Assembly: GCA_037968895.1 (NCBI GenBank)
Contig: JBBKWJ010000079.1
Span: forward strand, 1 to 25,579
DNA from: JBBKWJ01 sp037968895
GTDB taxonomy: Bacteria > Actinomycetota > Acidimicrobiia > Acidimicrobiales > SZUA-35
Length of the DNA stretch: 25,579 nt
Direction: 5' to 3'
This document shows positions 23,112 to 25,579 of this stretch, piece by piece; the stretch's first letter is position 1, and the number at the start of each line of letters is the position of its first letter. The translations under genes were made by a program, and so were the position numbers. The notes beneath the pieces are model-generated. The model worked only from the letters and a program-made list of their open reading frames with translations, was not told where the DNA came from and did not search any database.

Positions 23112-24655
23112 CGCCGTACCTGTTGGCTCAGACTGAGTCGCTGGCCACCCCCGACATCGAGTGGTCGCTCCTCTGGCCGCTAGTCATTCTGTCGGCGGGC
23201 GCCATCTTCCTCATTACGATCACATCGATCTTCCCCAAGACTCGCGGCAATGGGTTCTCTGCGGCTTTCACCGCTGCGGTCGCGATTGCTGCTGGCTGGT
23301 CGTTATGGTTCGTCCACCGTGAGCTCGACGGCTCCCGAACCCTTGCCGTTTCTGGCGCAATTGCGGTCGACGCCTTCACGATGTTTGTGACTGCGATCAT
23401 CTGCATCGCTCTCGTGCTCGTCGCCCTCACCCTTGACGACTACTTGAGGCGGGAGGGACTCGACGGTCCAGAGTGGTACGTACTGCTGCTGATCTCGGCA
23501 GTTGGCGCCATCCTTTTGGCTTCGGCCGAAGATCTCATCGTTGCGTTCCTCGGTCTTGAGGTCATGTCGATCGCGGTGTATGTCCTCGCCTCGATGCACA
23601 TGAGGCGCACGTCGTCCCAAGAGGCTGGGTTCAAGTACTTCATCCTTGGAGCGTTGGCTTCCGCATTGTTCCTTTATGGCATCGCCATGGTCTACGGAGC
23701 GACAGGCAGCACGACACTCACAGGAATCCGTGAGGGCTACTTCGCCGAAGGAATCGCCGGTCGTCCGGCCGACTCATCGTCGATGATTCTGGTTGGACTC
23801 GCACTTATTCTGGTTGGCTTCGCCTTCAAGGTCAGCGCCGCACCGTTCCACTTCTGGACGCCAGATGTGTACAACGGTGCACCAACACCGATTGTTGGCT
23901 TCATGGCATCAGTCGTGAAGGCAGGAGCGTTTGCCGGCATGCTCCGCGTGCTCATCATTGGCTTCGCCCCAATGCGTGATGACTGGCAGCTACCAGTCGC
24001 CGCGCTAGCGATTCTTACCATCCTGCTAGGTTCGATCTTGGCCGTTGTGCAAACCGACGTGAAGCGCATGCTCGCGTATTCGTCTATCTCACACGCCGGC
24101 TTCATCCTGATCGGCGTGTATAGCGCTGGCTCCTCCGACTTGTCTGAGTCGATCACCGGTTCGACAGCGGTCATCTTCTACCTGCTGGCATACGCCATCG
24201 TGGTCGCTGGCACATTCGCTGCGGTCACCGCCGTGACTGGCGTCGGCGATGACGACACATCGATTGAGACCTTCAACGGCCTATCGAAACGAAGCCCGCT
24301 TCTTGCCGGTCTGATGGCTGTGCTCCTGTTTGCCCAGGCTGGCGTGCCATTCACTTCTGGATTCCTCGCCAAGATGCGAGTTATTGGTGCGGCCGCCGAC
24401 ACTGGCGCATATGCGTTGGCCGGTATTGCGATGCTTGCATCAGCGATCGGTGCCTACCTCTATCTCCGCATCGTCGTCTCAATGTTTATGCAAGACGATG
24501 AAGAAGGCGAAGAGGTTGCTGCCCTTGAGGTGCCTCCCGCGCTCTTGTTTGCAATCGGTATTGCGGTTGTTGCGACGCTCGTCTTGGGTATTGCTCCCGA
24601 TCTCATCAAGACCTCGCTCACCGACGCAGCCGAAATGGTGGCAAGCGGCAGCTAG
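23108..24655 (+). CDS. nuoN: NADH-quinone oxidoreductase subunit N
   Basis: This is the antiporter-like pump closest to the NuoA/J/K/H junction. Glu151 in FLGLEVMSIAVYVL and Lys241 in FKVSAAPFHFWTPDVY are the expected key residues, and TDVKRMLAYSSISHAGF is the usual helix-break region. The 515 residues have about 14 hydrophobic helices. The ATG overlaps the nuoM stop (ATGA). It is the last gene of the operon; a hairpin terminator follows after 30 bp. Confidence 0.96.
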   Translation: MTPYLLAQTESLATPDIEWSLLWPLVILSAGAIFLITITSIFPKTRGNGFSAAFTAAVAIAAGWSLWFVHRELDGSRTLAVSGAIAVDAFTMFVTAIICIALVLVALTLDDYLRREGLDGPEWYVLLLISAVGAILLASAEDLIVAFLGLEVMSIAVYVLASMHMRRTSSQEAGFKYFILGALASALFLYGIAMVYGATGSTTLTGIREGYFAEGIAGRPADSSSMILVGLALILVGFAFKVSAAPFHFWTPDVYNGAPTPIVGFMASVVKAGAFAGMLRVLIIGFAPMRDDWQLPVAALAILTILLGSILAVVQTDVKRMLAYSSISHAGFILIGVYSAGSSDLSESITGSTAVIFYLLAYAIVVAGTFAAVTAVTGVGDDDTSIETFNGLSKRSPLLAGLMAVLLFAQAGVPFTSGFLAKMRVIGAAADTGAYALAGIAMLASAIGAYLYLRIVVSMFMQDDEEGEEVAALEVPPALLFAIGIAVVATLVLGIAPDLIKTSLTDAAEMVASGS

Positions 24656-24685
24656 TCAGCAGGAAGTCGATCGGTCGAAAAAGTG

Positions 24686-24718
24686 AACCGCCGTTTGCTC
24701 AATGAGCAAGCGGCGGTT
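24686..24718. terminator. Strong bidirectional hairpin terminator between nuoN and the cold-shock gene
   Basis: Two 15-base arms (24686-24700 and 24704-24718) pair around an AAT loop, with a single G-U wobble. On the minus strand the stem is followed by CACTTTTT, which makes it a good intrinsic terminator for the cold-shock gene. On the plus strand it follows nuoN and is followed by CTTCGAATT, a weaker U-run. It separates two convergent transcription units. Confidence 0.85.
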
Positions 24719-24747
24719 CTTCGAATTAGATGCGTAACGAGTGAAGA

Positions 24748-24948
24748 TCAGATCGTGCGGACGTTCTGAGCTTCCATCCCCTTGCGTCCAGGAGCGACGT
24801 CGAATTCGACATTGTCGCCTTCGTCGAGGCTCTTGTAGCCATCTGTCTGGATCTGGGAGTAGTGCACGAAGATATCTTCCGCACCCTCACGTGAGATGAA
24901 GCCGAAGCCCTTCTCCGCATTAAAAAACTTGACCTGACCTGTTGCCAT
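24748..24948 (-). CDS. CspA-family cold-shock protein
   Basis: This 66-residue single cold-shock domain binds single-stranded RNA and DNA. The RNP1 motif KGFGFIS and the RNP2-like DIFVHYS are both visible. ATG at 24948 gives MATGQVKFFNAEKGFGF, the standard family N-terminus. An in-frame GTG at 24966 would add six residues with no better Shine-Dalgarno. The purine run GAAAGAAAGA precedes the chosen start. It is convergent with nuoN and unlinked in function. Such proteins act as RNA chaperones in growth or cold stress; which paralogue this is cannot be told. Confidence 0.95.
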   Translation of the reverse strand: MATGQVKFFNAEKGFGFISREGAEDIFVHYSQIQTDGYKSLDEGDNVEFDVAPGRKGMEAQNVRTI

Positions 24949-24973
24949 TTGCATTCTTTCTTTCACTCCGAAG

Positions 24974-24988
24974 CGGCCCGTGTGGCCG
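24974..24988 (-). promoter_or_regulatory. Short hairpin in the cold-shock gene leader
   Basis: CGGCC-CGTGT-GGCCG forms a 5-bp stem about 26 bp upstream of the cold-shock start. Cold-shock mRNAs often have structured leaders, but this stem is short and could be chance. The rest of 24967-25073 should hold promoters for both divergent genes; none is clear. Confidence 0.25.
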
Positions 24989-25073
24989 ATTCGTTGGGAA
25001 TAACGTTAGTTCAAGTGTTGGCAGACATGCCACCAGATGGTGCGGAATTGGCGAACTGTGCCATTCTCGTCAG

Positions 25074-25579
25074 GTGTCAGAGGTAGATCGCAAAGGTCCA
25101 TTCACGATCCCTGACTTTCGCTATTTGTGGATTGGGACTGCGCTGTTCATGCTCGTGACCAATGGGCAGCGCTACCTGTTTGGCACCTACGTGCTTGATG
25201 AACTTGGCCGCGACGAGTCGTGGCAGGGGGCCGCCGTCTTTGCGCTCGGGCTGCCTTCCGCCTTCTTGTCGCTACCCGCAGGAGTGTTGGCTGATCGAAT
25301 TGACCGACGGAAACTCCTGATTGCGTCGACTGTGTTTATGTTCATTCCGGTTGCCGGGTTAGCCACGATTCTGAGTTTGGGCGGCGGTGGCCTGGCGGTG
25401 ATTCTGGTGGTCGCGGTGCTTGTTGGGTGTGGTCAGGCGTTTGGCCAACCAGTTCGTTCAGCTCTCGCACCAGCCCTTGTGCCCGCCGAGTCGTTGTTCG
25501 CAGCAATCGCCCTAATTGCGATGGCGATCACGGTCTCGATGATTGCAGGGCCGGCAATCGCCCAGGGTGGGCTCTCACT
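25074..25579 (+). CDS. Major facilitator superfamily transporter (partial, N-terminal part)
   Basis: The frame is open to the right edge, giving 168 codons. I chose GTG at 25074, giving MSEVDRKGPFTIPDFRYLW; there is no ATG in frame near by and no good Shine-Dalgarno, so the start is uncertain. Five hydrophobic helices are visible. GVLADRIDRRKLL, between helices 2 and 3, matches MFS motif A (GxxxDRxGRRxxL), and PDFRYLWIG resembles the start of EntS/MFS_3-type exporters. It is probably a proton-driven exporter; the substrate cannot be inferred. It is divergent from the cold-shock gene. Confidence 0.85.
   Translation, partial: MSEVDRKGPFTIPDFRYLWIGTALFMLVTNGQRYLFGTYVLDELGRDESWQGAAVFALGLPSAFLSLPAGVLADRIDRRKLLIASTVFMFIPVAGLATILSLGGGGLAVILVVAVLVGCGQAFGQPVRSALAPALVPAESLFAAIALIAMAITVSMIAGPAIAQGGLS

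Noticed and set aside
24949..24966. GTG start adding six residues to the cold-shock protein
   Set aside because: The family starts at MATG; the purine-rich site fits the ATG at 24948 at least as well.
1..25579. CRISPR arrays, insertion sequences, tRNA or rRNA genes, phage genes
   Set aside because: No direct-repeat array, transposase, terminal inverted repeats or cloverleaf-like sequence was seen; the window looks like stable core chromosome.

Overview
The window is about 25.6 kb from the chromosome of a GC-rich bacterium, most likely an actinobacterium of the class Acidimicrobiia (Ilumatobacter/Microthrix-like). This placement is an inference from protein style: frequent GTG/TTG starts, Ala/Pro-rich cytochrome extensions, a split cytochrome b and the NuoF/NuoG variants. 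No rRNA or other phylogenetic marker is present to prove it.

Layout. (1) The left edge, minus strand, carries a secreted leishmanolysin-like zinc metalloprotease with a C-terminal Fn3-like domain; it runs off the window. (2) Next, also minus, is a membrane-anchored single-haem cytochrome c. (3) A divergent intergenic region of 381 bp follows, with two perfect hairpins in the leader of the main operon. (4) A 22-kb plus-strand run from 2745 to 24655 holds 21 tightly packed genes whose largest internal gap is 54 bp. Its first part encodes a bc/b6f-type complex with extra parts: a 3-TM protein, a 2[4Fe-4S] ferredoxin, a cytochrome b6-like subunit, a subunit IV-like subunit, a Rieske protein, a diheme cytochrome c and an unknown membrane protein. 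Its second part is a complete 14-gene complex I set, nuoABCDEFGHIJKLMN. (5) A strong bidirectional hairpin terminator separates nuoN from a convergent cold-shock protein gene. (6) The right edge holds the start of an MFS transporter.

How the genes fit together. Complex I would oxidise NADH and reduce a membrane quinone (menaquinone is usual in actinobacteria). The bc-like complex would oxidise the quinol through the Rieske centre and pass electrons to the diheme cytochrome c, and perhaps to the divergent monohaem cytochrome c, towards a terminal oxidase encoded elsewhere. Encoding both complexes in one apparent operon suggests joint expression and perhaps a physical supercomplex.

Most notable points: the cytochrome b is split like b6/subunit IV and has a Cys at the position that covalently binds haem ci/cn in b6f; the Qo motif is APWY, without the usual Glu; a NuoI-like ferredoxin is encoded directly upstream; NuoL carries a large coiled-coil insertion; NuoM has a 59-residue acidic tail; and a short IPxHLLxRSK motif is shared by two subunits encoded on opposite strands. 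The best candidate for an undescribed system is this modified b6f-like complex with its ferredoxin and two orphan membrane proteins. All functional links are inferred from sequence only.
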